NCBI GenBank assembly: GCA_036277615.1
Contig: DASUMQ010000246.1
Location: 1 to 21,414 of the forward strand
DNA from: RPQJ01 sp036277615
GTDB lineage: Bacteria; Pseudomonadota; Gammaproteobacteria; Steroidobacterales; Steroidobacteraceae
DNA length: 21,414 bases
Reading direction: 5' to 3'
Each line of letters opens with the position of its first letter. Position 1 is the stretch's first letter. Positions 15,906-21,414 of this stretch are shown here, one piece after another. A model generated the notes under the pieces. That model was not told where the DNA came from. It searched no databases and saw nothing but the letters and a program-made list of their open reading frames with translations. Made by a program: the position numbers and the translations under genes.

Positions 15906-16367
15906 ATGCTCCACGCGATGCGTCGCAGTCTGTGGTTCGGCTTCCTGCTCGCATGTGTCTCGTGCGGCCTCGCAGCGGCCCACGCCGACGAACTGGCGCA
16001 GGTTGCCGCCGCCAGCCGGGCCTGGGACGAGGCGTACGCGGCCGGCGACGCCGATCGGCTCGCCGACCGGTATGACGCCGAAGCCGTCTCGATGCCGCCG
16101 GGCCTGCCCGCGCTCGTCTCCCGCGCAGCGATTGCAGCCGATTTCAAGACTTTCTTCGCTGCGCACAGTGCGACCCATCGCACGTACGAGGCCGTGCGCG
16201 AGATCGCTGGCGGACTTGCGGTCGAGCGCGCCCGCTACGAAGCCACGATCACGCCGCGCACAGGCGGCGAGGCACTCCGTGAGACGGGCAAGCACATCGT
16301 CGTCTACCGGCGGCAGGCCGACGGCTCATGGAAGGTGCTCTGGGAGATCTGGAACCAGGACGGCTGA
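15906..16367 (+). CDS. Exported DUF4440 / SnoaL-like (NTF2-fold) protein
   Basis: The 153-residue product has a signal peptide (MLHAMRRSLWFGFLLACVSCGLAAAHA, cleaved before DEL), so it is periplasmic. A lipoprotein reading at LLAC is possible but less likely. The mature part shows the NTF2-like DUF4440 pattern: an initial helix with AAASRAWDEAYAAGDADRLADRYDAEAV, then MPPG...SRAAIAADFKTFF, and a closing strand GSWKVLWEIWNQD, where the WKV/LWEIWN end is typical. Family members include small-molecule cyclases and isomerases and many proteins of unknown role; no catalytic residue can be assigned here. The gene stands alone between the oxidoreductase pair and the mtn operon, 85 nt before mtnP. Confidence 0.83.
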   Translation: MLHAMRRSLWFGFLLACVSCGLAAAHADELAQVAAASRAWDEAYAAGDADRLADRYDAEAVSMPPGLPALVSRAAIAADFKTFFAAHSATHRTYEAVREIAGGLAVERARYEATITPRTGGEALRETGKHIVVYRRQADGSWKVLWEIWNQDG

Positions 16368-16452
16368 CCGCGGGCGGACGACGGTTGTTCACGAGTCCCG
16401 GCGTGCGACGACTCGGGTAATCTCCGCGGGTTCGAACCGGCGGAGCGGCGTG

Positions 16453-17331
16453 ATGACGAAGGCGGTCCTGGGGATCATCGGCGGCTCGGGCATCTACGAC
16501 CTGCCCGGGCTCGAGGACGTGCAGGAGCGGCGCGTGCACACGCCGTGGGGCGAGCCGTCCGACCTGCTTCGCACAGGTCGGGTCGGCACCACGAGGATCG
16601 TGTTCCTGCCGCGGCACGACCGCGGGCACCGCATCCCGCCGAGCGAGATCAACTACCGCGCCAATATAGACGCCCTCAAACGGCTCGGCGTGACGGACGT
16701 CGTCTCGTTCTCGGCCTGCGGTTCGTACCGCGAGGAGCTCAGGCCCGGCACCTTCGTGCTCGTCGACGACTTCGTCGACCGCACGTTTCGCCGCGAGACC
16801 TCGTTCTTCGGTCGCGGCTGCGTGGCGCACGTCTCGTTCGCGCGGCCGGTCGGCCCGGCATTGCAGGACCTCGTCGCGCACGCGGCCGATGCCGAGGGCA
16901 TCGCGTACGCACGCGGCGGCACCGCGGTCTGCATGGAGGGCCCGCAGTTCTCGACACTGGCCGAATCGCTCACATACCAGGGGCTGGGCTACGACATCGT
17001 CCACATGACCTCGATGCCCGAGGCCAAGCTCGCGCGCGAAGCGGAGATCACGTACGCATGCGTCGCGATGGTGACCGACTACGACTGCTGGCACGAGACG
17101 CACGGGCCGGTGGACGTCGCCAGCCTGGTCGCGGTGATGCACGAGAACAGCGGCAAGGCGCAGCGGCTCTTCGCGCGGCTGGCACGCGATTTTCCGGCAG
17201 AGCACGTGCCATGCCCCGTCGGCTCCGACCGCGCGCTCGATGCGGCGATCCTGACGCGACCGGACGCGCGCGACCCGGCACTGCTCGAAAAGCTGGACGC
17301 GGTCGCCGGCCGCGTGCTCCGCGGCGCCTGA
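16453..17331 (+). CDS. mtnP: S-methyl-5'-thioadenosine phosphorylase
   Basis: The 292-residue enzyme phosphorolyses 5'-methylthioadenosine (by-product of polyamine synthesis and other SAM reactions) to adenine and 5-methylthioribose-1-phosphate in the cytosol. Seen: the phosphate loop GIIGGSGIYD (7-16), RHDRGHR (54-60), CMEGPQFSTLAES (160-172), HMTSMPE (184-190) and VTDYDCW (207-213). D209 and D211 correspond to the purine-contacting Asp pair of adenine-specific MTAP, which favours MTAP over purine nucleoside or methylthioinosine phosphorylase. The length fits the trimeric family. ATG 16453 has GGAG 7 nt upstream; GTG 16450 is a less likely start. Eight nt separate its stop from mtnA, and the pair plus the aldolase form an operon. 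Confidence 0.93.
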   Translation: MTKAVLGIIGGSGIYDLPGLEDVQERRVHTPWGEPSDLLRTGRVGTTRIVFLPRHDRGHRIPPSEINYRANIDALKRLGVTDVVSFSACGSYREELRPGTFVLVDDFVDRTFRRETSFFGRGCVAHVSFARPVGPALQDLVAHAADAEGIAYARGGTAVCMEGPQFSTLAESLTYQGLGYDIVHMTSMPEAKLAREAEITYACVAMVTDYDCWHETHGPVDVASLVAVMHENSGKAQRLFARLARDFPAEHVPCPVGSDRALDAAILTRPDARDPALLEKLDAVAGRVLRGA

Positions 17332-17339
17332 CGCAGTCC

Positions 17340-18446
17340 ATGCGCATTCACGGCCGGTCGTACCGGACGATTTTCCTCGCCGACGACGCGGGCACGGTCG
17401 CGGTCATCGACCAGACCCGGTTGCCGTTCGAGTTCGAGCTGCGGCACCTGCACTGCGCGAGCGACGCGGCGGTGGCGATCCGCGACATGGTCGTGCGCGG
17501 CGCGCCGCTGATCGGCGTGACGGCGGCCTACGGCATCGCGCTGGCCATGCGCGATGACCCGGGCGATGCGAGCCTGGAGTACGCCATGCAGGAACTCGGC
17601 GCGACGCGCCCGACAGCGGTCAACCTGCGCTGGGCGCTGGCGCGCATGGAGACCGCGTTGCGCGGGGTGCCGCCGCCGCAGCGGGCCGCGCGCGCCTACC
17701 GGGAAGCAGCCGCGATGGCGGAAGAGGACGTGGCGGCATGCGAGGCAATCGGCCGGCACGGCGTGCGCCTGATCGCGGCGCTCGCGGAGCGCAAGCGGGC
17801 CGGCGCGCCGGTGCAGGTGCTGACCCACTGCAACGCGGGCTGGCTCGCCTGTGTCGACTGGGGTACGGCGCTCGCGCCCGTCTACGCGGCGCACGAGGCG
17901 GGCATTCCCGTGCACGTCTGGGTGGACGAGACGCGGCCCCGCAGCCAGGGGTCGTTCCTGACCGCGTTCGAGCTCGGCGCGCACGGCGTGCCGCACACGG
18001 TGATCGCGGACAACACGGGCGGGCACCTGATGCAGCACGGCCGTGTCGACCTCTGCCTCGTCGGCAGCGACCGCACGACCGCGACCGGCGACGTCGCGAA
18101 CAAGATCGGGACGTACCTCAAGGCGCTCGCGGCGCGCGACAACGGCGTGCCGTTCTACGCAGCGTTGCCGACGTCGACCATCGACTGGAGCATGAGCGAT
18201 GGGTTGCGCGAGATCCCGATCGAGGAACGCTCGGCCTTCGAGGTCACGCACGTGCGCGGTCGCTCGGCGGCCGGCGCGCTGGCCGACGTGGAGATCGTCG
18301 CGCCCGGCAGCGCAGTGTCGAATCCGGGTTTCGACGTGACGCCCGCCCGGCTCGTCACGGGCATCGTCACCGAGCGTGGCGTCGCCGAGGCGAGCCGTGA
18401 GGGGCTGTTGCGGCTGTATCCCGAACGCGCGGAGGACGTGCGATGA
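17340..18446 (+). CDS. mtnA: S-methyl-5-thioribose-1-phosphate isomerase
   Basis: The 368-residue cytosolic isomerase converts 5-methylthioribose-1-phosphate (or 5-deoxyribose-1-phosphate in some bacteria) to the ribulose-1-phosphate. It belongs to the eIF2B-like family. Seen: RGAPLIGVTAAYGIAL near residue 51, THCNAGWLA with catalytic C164, VDETRPRSQGSFLTAFEL, DNTGGHLM, and GSDRTTATGDVANKIGTYLKALAA with catalytic D244. The DNTGGHLM variant (rather than DNMAA) is the form I associate with proteobacterial shunt clusters. The start ATG 17340 follows the mtnP stop by 8 nt with no strong ribosome site, suggesting coupling. Its stop overlaps the aldolase start (ATGA). Confidence 0.93.
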   Translation: MRIHGRSYRTIFLADDAGTVAVIDQTRLPFEFELRHLHCASDAAVAIRDMVVRGAPLIGVTAAYGIALAMRDDPGDASLEYAMQELGATRPTAVNLRWALARMETALRGVPPPQRAARAYREAAAMAEEDVAACEAIGRHGVRLIAALAERKRAGAPVQVLTHCNAGWLACVDWGTALAPVYAAHEAGIPVHVWVDETRPRSQGSFLTAFELGAHGVPHTVIADNTGGHLMQHGRVDLCLVGSDRTTATGDVANKIGTYLKALAARDNGVPFYAALPTSTIDWSMSDGLREIPIEERSAFEVTHVRGRSAAGALADVEIVAPGSAVSNPGFDVTPARLVTGIVTERGVAEASREGLLRLYPERAEDVR

Positions 18447-19159
18447 GTGTGGCGGCGCGTGCAACGAGAGCCGAGGTCGTGGCGGTCGCGCAGGCGCTGG
18501 ACGCCGCGGGACTCATGCCCAACAAGTCGGGCAACGTCTCGGTCCGGACATCGGTCGGCCTCTTGATCACCCCCGCCGGCACGCCGTATGCCGAGCTGGA
18601 GCCGGCGAAGCTCGTCGAGCTCGAACTCAGCGCCGCGCCGGAAAATGGGGACACTCCGAATTTTGCTGAAAATGGGGACACTCCGAATTTTCCGGACGGA
18701 AAATTCGGAGTGTCCCCATTTTCCCGGCCGTCGTCTGAATGGCGCATGCACGCGGCGGTCTATCGCGCCTACCCGGACGTGGGGGCGATCGTGCACACGC
18801 ACAGCCCGAACGCCACTGCGCTCGCCTGCGCCGGCCTCGGCATTCCGCCGTTCCACTACATGATCGCGCTCGCGGGCGGCGACGTGCGTTGCATGCCGTA
18901 CGCGACGTTCGGCACGGCGGAACTGGCGGCGCTGGCAGTGCGCGGGTTGGAAGGCCGGCGCGCGACGCTGCTGGCGAACCACGGCGTCGTCGCCACCGGT
19001 CCGACGCTGGCCGTCGCGCGCGCGGTCGCGCTCGAAGTCGAGAACCTCGCGGGACAGTGGCTCGCGCTGCGCGCCGCCGGGCTCGAGCCGAAGCTGCTCG
19101 ACGCGACTGAGCTCGCCCGAGTGATCGAGCGGTTCGGGGACTACGGCCGGCTCGGCTGA
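18443..19159 (+). CDS. ald2: Class II aldolase (5-methylthioribulose/5-deoxyribulose-1-phosphate aldolase type) with in-frame repeat
   Basis: The 238-residue zinc aldolase of the fuculose-phosphate aldolase/adducin family probably splits 5-methylthioribulose-1-phosphate into dihydroxyacetone phosphate and methylthioacetaldehyde (or the deoxy analogue into acetaldehyde), given mtnP and mtnA upstream. Seen: NKSGNVSVR and LITPAGTPY for substrate binding, RPSSEW with E99 (FucA Glu73 equivalent), zinc ligands H118-x-H120 and H180 (NHG), and the YMIALAGG and ATFGT segments. MtnB dehydratase is in the same superfamily, but the FucA-like sequence and lack of other salvage genes favour aldolase. GGAGG lies 7 nt before ATG 18443, which overlaps the mtnA stop. 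Residues 67-94 are encoded by a palindromic repeat lying in a loop just before the catalytic SSEW, so the enzyme may still be active. Confidence 0.87.
   Translation: MSVAARATRAEVVAVAQALDAAGLMPNKSGNVSVRTSVGLLITPAGTPYAELEPAKLVELELSAAPENGDTPNFAENGDTPNFPDGKFGVSPFSRPSSEWRMHAAVYRAYPDVGAIVHTHSPNATALACAGLGIPPFHYMIALAGGDVRCMPYATFGTAELAALAVRGLEGRRATLLANHGVVATGPTLAVARAVALEVENLAGQWLALRAAGLEPKLLDATELARVIERFGDYGRLG
18641..18723. repeat. Intragenic palindromic repeat (two direct copies plus one inverted copy)
   Basis: A 24-bp unit, GAAAATGGGGACACTCCGAA followed by TTTT, occurs at 18641-18664 and 18668-18691 (27-bp period, 9 codons). It recurs in reverse complement at 18700-18723. Copy 2 and the inverted copy, extended by 2 bp, make a perfect 26-bp stem (18668-18693 with 18698-18723) around a GGAC loop. 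It is far richer in AT than its gene. It stays in frame without stops: the direct copies read ENGDTPNFA and ENGDTPNFP, and the inverted copy reads within DGKFGVSPFS. It resembles REP-like mobile palindromes that carry a GGGGACA core and spread by transposases of the RAYT type; that link is inference. No transposase is in the window. Confidence 0.92.
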
Positions 19160-19163
19160 TCCG

Positions 19164-19421
19164 TCAGGTGCGTGCGCGCTGACGCAGCCGCGCGCCCACC
19201 GTCTGCCCGCCGAAGTACGCGATCACGAACAGCGGAAAGACTGTCCAGCGGAACGGCAGCCCGAGCCCGAAGCGCAGCGCGACTACGACCGGGACCGCGG
19301 CGTGGACCGCGACGAACCATGCCGGCGAGAACTTGCGCACGCCGGCACGCCAATAGCCGAACGGCACGTTGACGACGAACGTGGCCAGGATCGCGAGCGC
19401 GTAGGCGAGCGATTCGGGCAC
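19164..19421 (-). CDS. Small integral membrane protein of unknown function
   Basis: This 85-residue frame begins at GTG 19421 (VPESLAYALAI...), 8 nt after the UPF0114 stop on the same strand. It has three hydrophobic stretches: about residues 5-20 (AYALAILATFVVNVPF), 34-50 (AWFVAVHAAVPVVVALR region) and 56-72 (LPFRWTVFPLFVIAYFGG). A basic C-terminus ends RLRQRART. Positive charges at FGYWRAGVRKF and at the C-terminus are plausible topology determinants. The strong helix pattern and the gap-free fit between UPF0114 and the convergent aldolase gene (4 nt away) argue that it is real. I do not recognise a characterised family. The ribosome site is weak, so coupling to the upstream gene is likely. 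Confidence 0.68.
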   Translation of the reverse strand: MPESLAYALAILATFVVNVPFGYWRAGVRKFSPAWFVAVHAAVPVVVALRFGLGLPFRWTVFPLFVIAYFGGQTVGARLRQRART

Positions 19422-19429
19422 GCGCCGGC

Positions 19430-20062
19430 CTATCTGTGCGCGGCGGCCGTCTTGAGCCCGGCGCCCATGATGCGGTCCGTCCAGGCGATGCCGAGCGCCG
19501 ACAGGATGAAGACGCTGTGGATGACCGTCTGCCACATGACGCCCGTCGCGGTCACGGTCGTGCAGCCCTTCGCCAGCGAGCCCGCCGTTTCGAGCGCGAG
19601 CTTGGCCTCGAGCGCCGCCGCCGTGCCGCAGAGTGGCACCCCGCCGATCATGCCGGCCTCGATGAACGTCTTGAGCAGGTGGATCGAGCTGATGCCGATG
19701 ATCGCCATCGCGAGCTTGACCTTGAGCACGCTCGCGTTGACGTGGCTCAGCCACTCGGGCTGGTCGGGATGGCCCTGCAGGTTCAGCCGCGAGACGAACG
19801 TCTCGTAGCCGCCCACGATGACCATCACGAGCAGGTTCGAGATCATGACCACGTCGATCAGCCCGAGCACGATCAGCATGATCGACTGCTCGGTGAGCGT
19901 GGGCGCCTCGTGGATCAGGTGCCAGAGTTCCTTGAGGAACAGGAAGACGTAGACGCCCTGCGCGACGATCAGGCCGAGGTAGAGCGGCAGCTGCAGCCAG
20001 CGCGAGCTGAAGATCAGCGCGGGCAGCGGACCGGGCGAATAGCGGGAGTCGTCCTTGGCCAT
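19430..20062 (-). CDS. UPF0114 (YqhA-like) integral membrane protein
   Basis: The 210-residue inner-membrane protein matches UPF0114/YqhA. It has the conserved N-terminal stretch IFSSRWLQLPLYLGL (residues 17-31), a long helix with LIVLGLIDVVMISNLLVMVIVGGYETFVS (about 63-91), then KVKLAMAIIGISSIHLLKTFI and a C-terminal helix near VIHSVFILSALGIAWTDRI. The family is widespread and has four predicted helices; its function is unestablished. A proximal insert (GGVPLCGTAAALEAKLALETAGSLAKGC, about 138-166) precedes the last helix and holds two Cys. ATG 20062 has no visible Shine-Dalgarno sequence. It is divergent from nfnA across a 193-bp gap and followed after 8 nt by the small membrane protein gene. 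Confidence 0.92.
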   Translation of the reverse strand: MAKDDSRYSPGPLPALIFSSRWLQLPLYLGLIVAQGVYVFLFLKELWHLIHEAPTLTEQSIMLIVLGLIDVVMISNLLVMVIVGGYETFVSRLNLQGHPDQPEWLSHVNASVLKVKLAMAIIGISSIHLLKTFIEAGMIGGVPLCGTAAALEAKLALETAGSLAKGCTTVTATGVMWQTVIHSVFILSALGIAWTDRIMGAGLKTAAAHR

Positions 20063-20203
20063 GATTCTGTGCGGTGCAACAAAAAGCGGTCAAGGTTAGG
20101 CGTCGGAGCGTCCGTTGCCAAGCCTGCGGCCGGCGCGTTACCGGGATTCGCCTGCCGAGGGCGCTTACAGGGAGACCGTGGGTTCATCGGCATATATCCG
20201 CAT

Positions 20204-20231
20204 TTGTTTCTCCTGAAACCTTCGTTACAAG
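20204..20231 (+). promoter_or_regulatory. Candidate promoter for nfnA
   Basis: TTGTTT (20204-20209) and TACAAG (20226-20231) are separated by 16 bp within the divergent gap 20063-20255. A start about 7 nt downstream would leave a leader of about 18 nt that contains GGGGGA 5 nt before ATG 20256. The match is moderate. Another AT-rich step (CATATAT, 20191-20197) is nearby but lacks a well-spaced -35. Confidence 0.3.
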
Positions 20232-20255
20232 CGATGGGCAGACTGGGGGAACGGA

Positions 20256-21149
20256 ATGCATCAGGCACCGCACGGCGCCGGGCTCGAGATCGTGGCCCGG
20301 CAGGATTTTTCGGACGTCACCTTTCTGCTCGAGGTGAGGCATCCAATGCTGGCGAAGGCGGCACGCCCGGGCCAGTTCGTCATCGTGATGTCGCACCCGG
20401 AAGGCGAACGGATCCCGCTCACGATCGCCGACTTCGACCGCGACCGCGGCACGGTCACGCTGGTCGTCCAGGCCGTCGGCAAGACCACGCGCGAAATGCA
20501 GCGCGACTGCAAGGCGGGCTCCCGCCTGCTCGCGATGGTCGGACCGATGGGCAAGCCGAGTCACCTCGGCGACGCGAAAAAAGTCATGTGCGTGGGCGGC
20601 GGCCTCGGCGTCGCGCCGGTCTATCCGCAGGCGCGCGGCTACAAGGAAGCCGGCGCCTACGTCATCGGCATCCTCGGCTTCCGCAACAAGGACCTGCTGT
20701 TCTGGGGTGACAGGTTCGCCGCGGTTTGCGACGAACTCATCATCTGCACCGACGACGGGTCCGCCGGCATCAAGGGCCTCGTCACGCTCGGCATGCAGCA
20801 GGCGATCGCCAGGCATCGCGACATCGACGAGTGTGTCGCGATCGGCCCTCCGATCATGATGAAAGGCTGTGCGGAAGCGACGCGGCCGCACCGGATCCGC
20901 ACCGTCGTGAGCCTGAACCCGGTCATGGTCGACGGCACCGGCATGTGCGGCGGCTGCCGCGTCAAGCTGAGCGACGGCGTCAAGTTCGCCTGCGTCGACG
21001 GCCCCGACTTCGACGGCCACAAGGTCGACTTCGACGACCTGATGTTCCGGCTGCAGCGCTATCGCGAGACCGAGCGCGAAGCCGCCGCGCGCTACGACGA
21101 GAACTGCCGCATGCGCAACCTCACCGCCACCCCGGTCGTCGCGGAGTGA
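20256..21149 (+). CDS. nfnA: NfnA-type ferredoxin/NAD(P) reductase subunit (sulfide dehydrogenase SudB-like)
   Basis: The 297-residue protein has the ferredoxin-NADP reductase layout of NfnA: PGQFVIVMSHPEGERIPLTIAD for FAD (about residues 36-57), VGGGLGVAPVYP (about 112-123) for NAD(P), and MVD226GTGMC231GGC234...FAC246VDGPDFDGH, the Asp-plus-three-Cys ligand set of the NfnA [2Fe-2S] cluster. In the NfnAB complex this subunit handles NAD(H), while NfnB handles NADP(H) and ferredoxin. The next gene is nfnB after 5 nt, so this is a standard operon. The start at 20256 has GGGGGA 5 nt upstream. It is a paralogue of the C-terminal third of the fused protein at 12975-15782 but is the more canonical copy. 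Cytosolic. Confidence 0.92.
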   Translation: MHQAPHGAGLEIVARQDFSDVTFLLEVRHPMLAKAARPGQFVIVMSHPEGERIPLTIADFDRDRGTVTLVVQAVGKTTREMQRDCKAGSRLLAMVGPMGKPSHLGDAKKVMCVGGGLGVAPVYPQARGYKEAGAYVIGILGFRNKDLLFWGDRFAAVCDELIICTDDGSAGIKGLVTLGMQQAIARHRDIDECVAIGPPIMMKGCAEATRPHRIRTVVSLNPVMVDGTGMCGGCRVKLSDGVKFACVDGPDFDGHKVDFDDLMFRLQRYRETEREAAARYDENCRMRNLTATPVVAE

Positions 21150-21154
21150 ACGCC

Positions 21155-21414
21155 ATGGTCGACACCGCCGCCGCCCGGCCGAAGAAGAAGACTATCCGGA
21201 TGATCCCGCAGGCTCGCACGCCTGCGCTCGAACAGGATCCGCGTGAGCGCGCATGCAACTTCGCGGAGGTGACGCACGGGTACCGCGTCGAGGACGCCCA
21301 GCTCGAGGCCGAACGCTGCCTGATGTGCCCGGAACAGCCGTGCGTGTCGGGCTGTCCCGTCAACGTGCCGATTCCACAGTTCATCGCTCGCATCACGGCG
21401 CGCGACTACCGCGG
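21155..21414 (+). CDS. nfnB: NfnB/GltD-type subunit, 3' end cut by window edge
   Basis: A frame from ATG 21155 (GGAG of the nfnA end lies about 9 nt upstream) runs out of the window after 86 codons. After a basic N-terminus (AARPKKKTIRMIPQ) comes EVTHGYRVEDAQLEAERC and then the canonical Fe-S motif RCLMCPEQPCVSGCPVNVPI, with all four Cys in C-x2-C-x4-C-x3-C spacing. This is the N-terminal domain of NfnB (sulfide dehydrogenase SudA) and of the glutamate synthase small subunit. Its position directly after nfnA favours NfnB. The FAD and NADPH domains lie beyond the window. Confidence 0.88.
   Translation, partial: MVDTAAARPKKKTIRMIPQARTPALEQDPRERACNFAEVTHGYRVEDAQLEAERCLMCPEQPCVSGCPVNVPIPQFIARITARDYR

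Noticed and set aside
13893..16295. Minus-strand open frame of 800 codons
   Set aside because: Antisense to the fused flavoprotein and the DUF4440-like gene. No recognisable domain; composition bias only.
16392..16415. CGAGTC...GACTCG inverted repeat between the DUF4440-like gene and mtnP
   Set aside because: Only 6 bp with a 12-nt loop and no T-run; expected by chance in GC-rich DNA.
16429..16438. GGTTCGAACC palindrome before mtnP, resembling a tRNA T-loop
   Set aside because: The flanks cannot form the 5-bp T stem, and no acceptor or anticodon arm is present, so it is not a tRNA or tRNA-derived attachment site.
18443..19159. MtnB (methylthioribulose-1-phosphate dehydratase) reading of the class II aldolase-family gene
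   Set aside because: Substrate-binding and glycine-rich segments fit the FucA-type aldolase better, and no other salvage genes accompany it. Not fully excluded without an alignment.

Overview
The window is GC-rich, densely coded bacterial DNA with a strong third-position GC bias. The bias leaves long spurious open frames opposite and beside the real genes. The gene content points to a proteobacterium, most likely a gammaproteobacterium, probably an environmental lineage: a TonB receptor with an LEEIVVTAQKR-type start, a TRAP transporter, UPF0114, and an mtnP-mtnA-aldolase cluster. This assignment is inference from gene content; no rRNA or other marker is present.

Layout. Positions 1-937 (minus strand) hold a truncated secreted tandem-cupin protein preceded by a GFA-family zinc protein. 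Positions 1015-4275 (minus) hold a compact run: an exported SRPBCC protein, a flavodoxin, and the small (DctQ) and large (DctM) membrane subunits of a TRAP transporter, with no periplasmic binding protein in view. A ureohydrolase (4268-5071, plus) diverges from the SRPBCC gene, and the two start codons share one 8-bp palindrome. A TonB-dependent receptor follows (5293-7677) and ends at a GC-rich hairpin.

The centre (7975-15782) is the most unusual part. A single-chain 2-oxoacid:ferredoxin oxidoreductase of 1667 residues is about 500 residues longer than typical one-chain pyruvate:ferredoxin oxidoreductases. It overlaps by 4 bp a 935-residue protein that fuses an NfnB/GltD-like flavoprotein to an NfnA-like FAD/[2Fe-2S] module behind an unrecognised N-terminal domain. 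I infer that the pair works as one complex moving electrons between a 2-oxoacid/CoA couple and NAD(P). A conventional separate nfnA-nfnB pair lies at 20256-21414 (nfnB is cut by the window end), so two Nfn-type modules sit within 13 kb.

Between them, after a small exported DUF4440/SnoaL-like protein, is an mtnP-mtnA-aldolase operon (16453-19159). It fits the 'DHAP shunt' for 5'-methylthioadenosine or 5'-deoxyadenosine disposal. The aldolase gene carries an in-frame palindromic repeat of 83-84 bp inside its reading frame. A minus-strand pair (UPF0114 membrane protein and an 85-residue membrane protein) lies between this operon and nfnA. No tRNA, rRNA, CRISPR array, insertion sequence or origin was seen, and no gene-free stretch exceeds 300 bp (the longest is 7678-7974).
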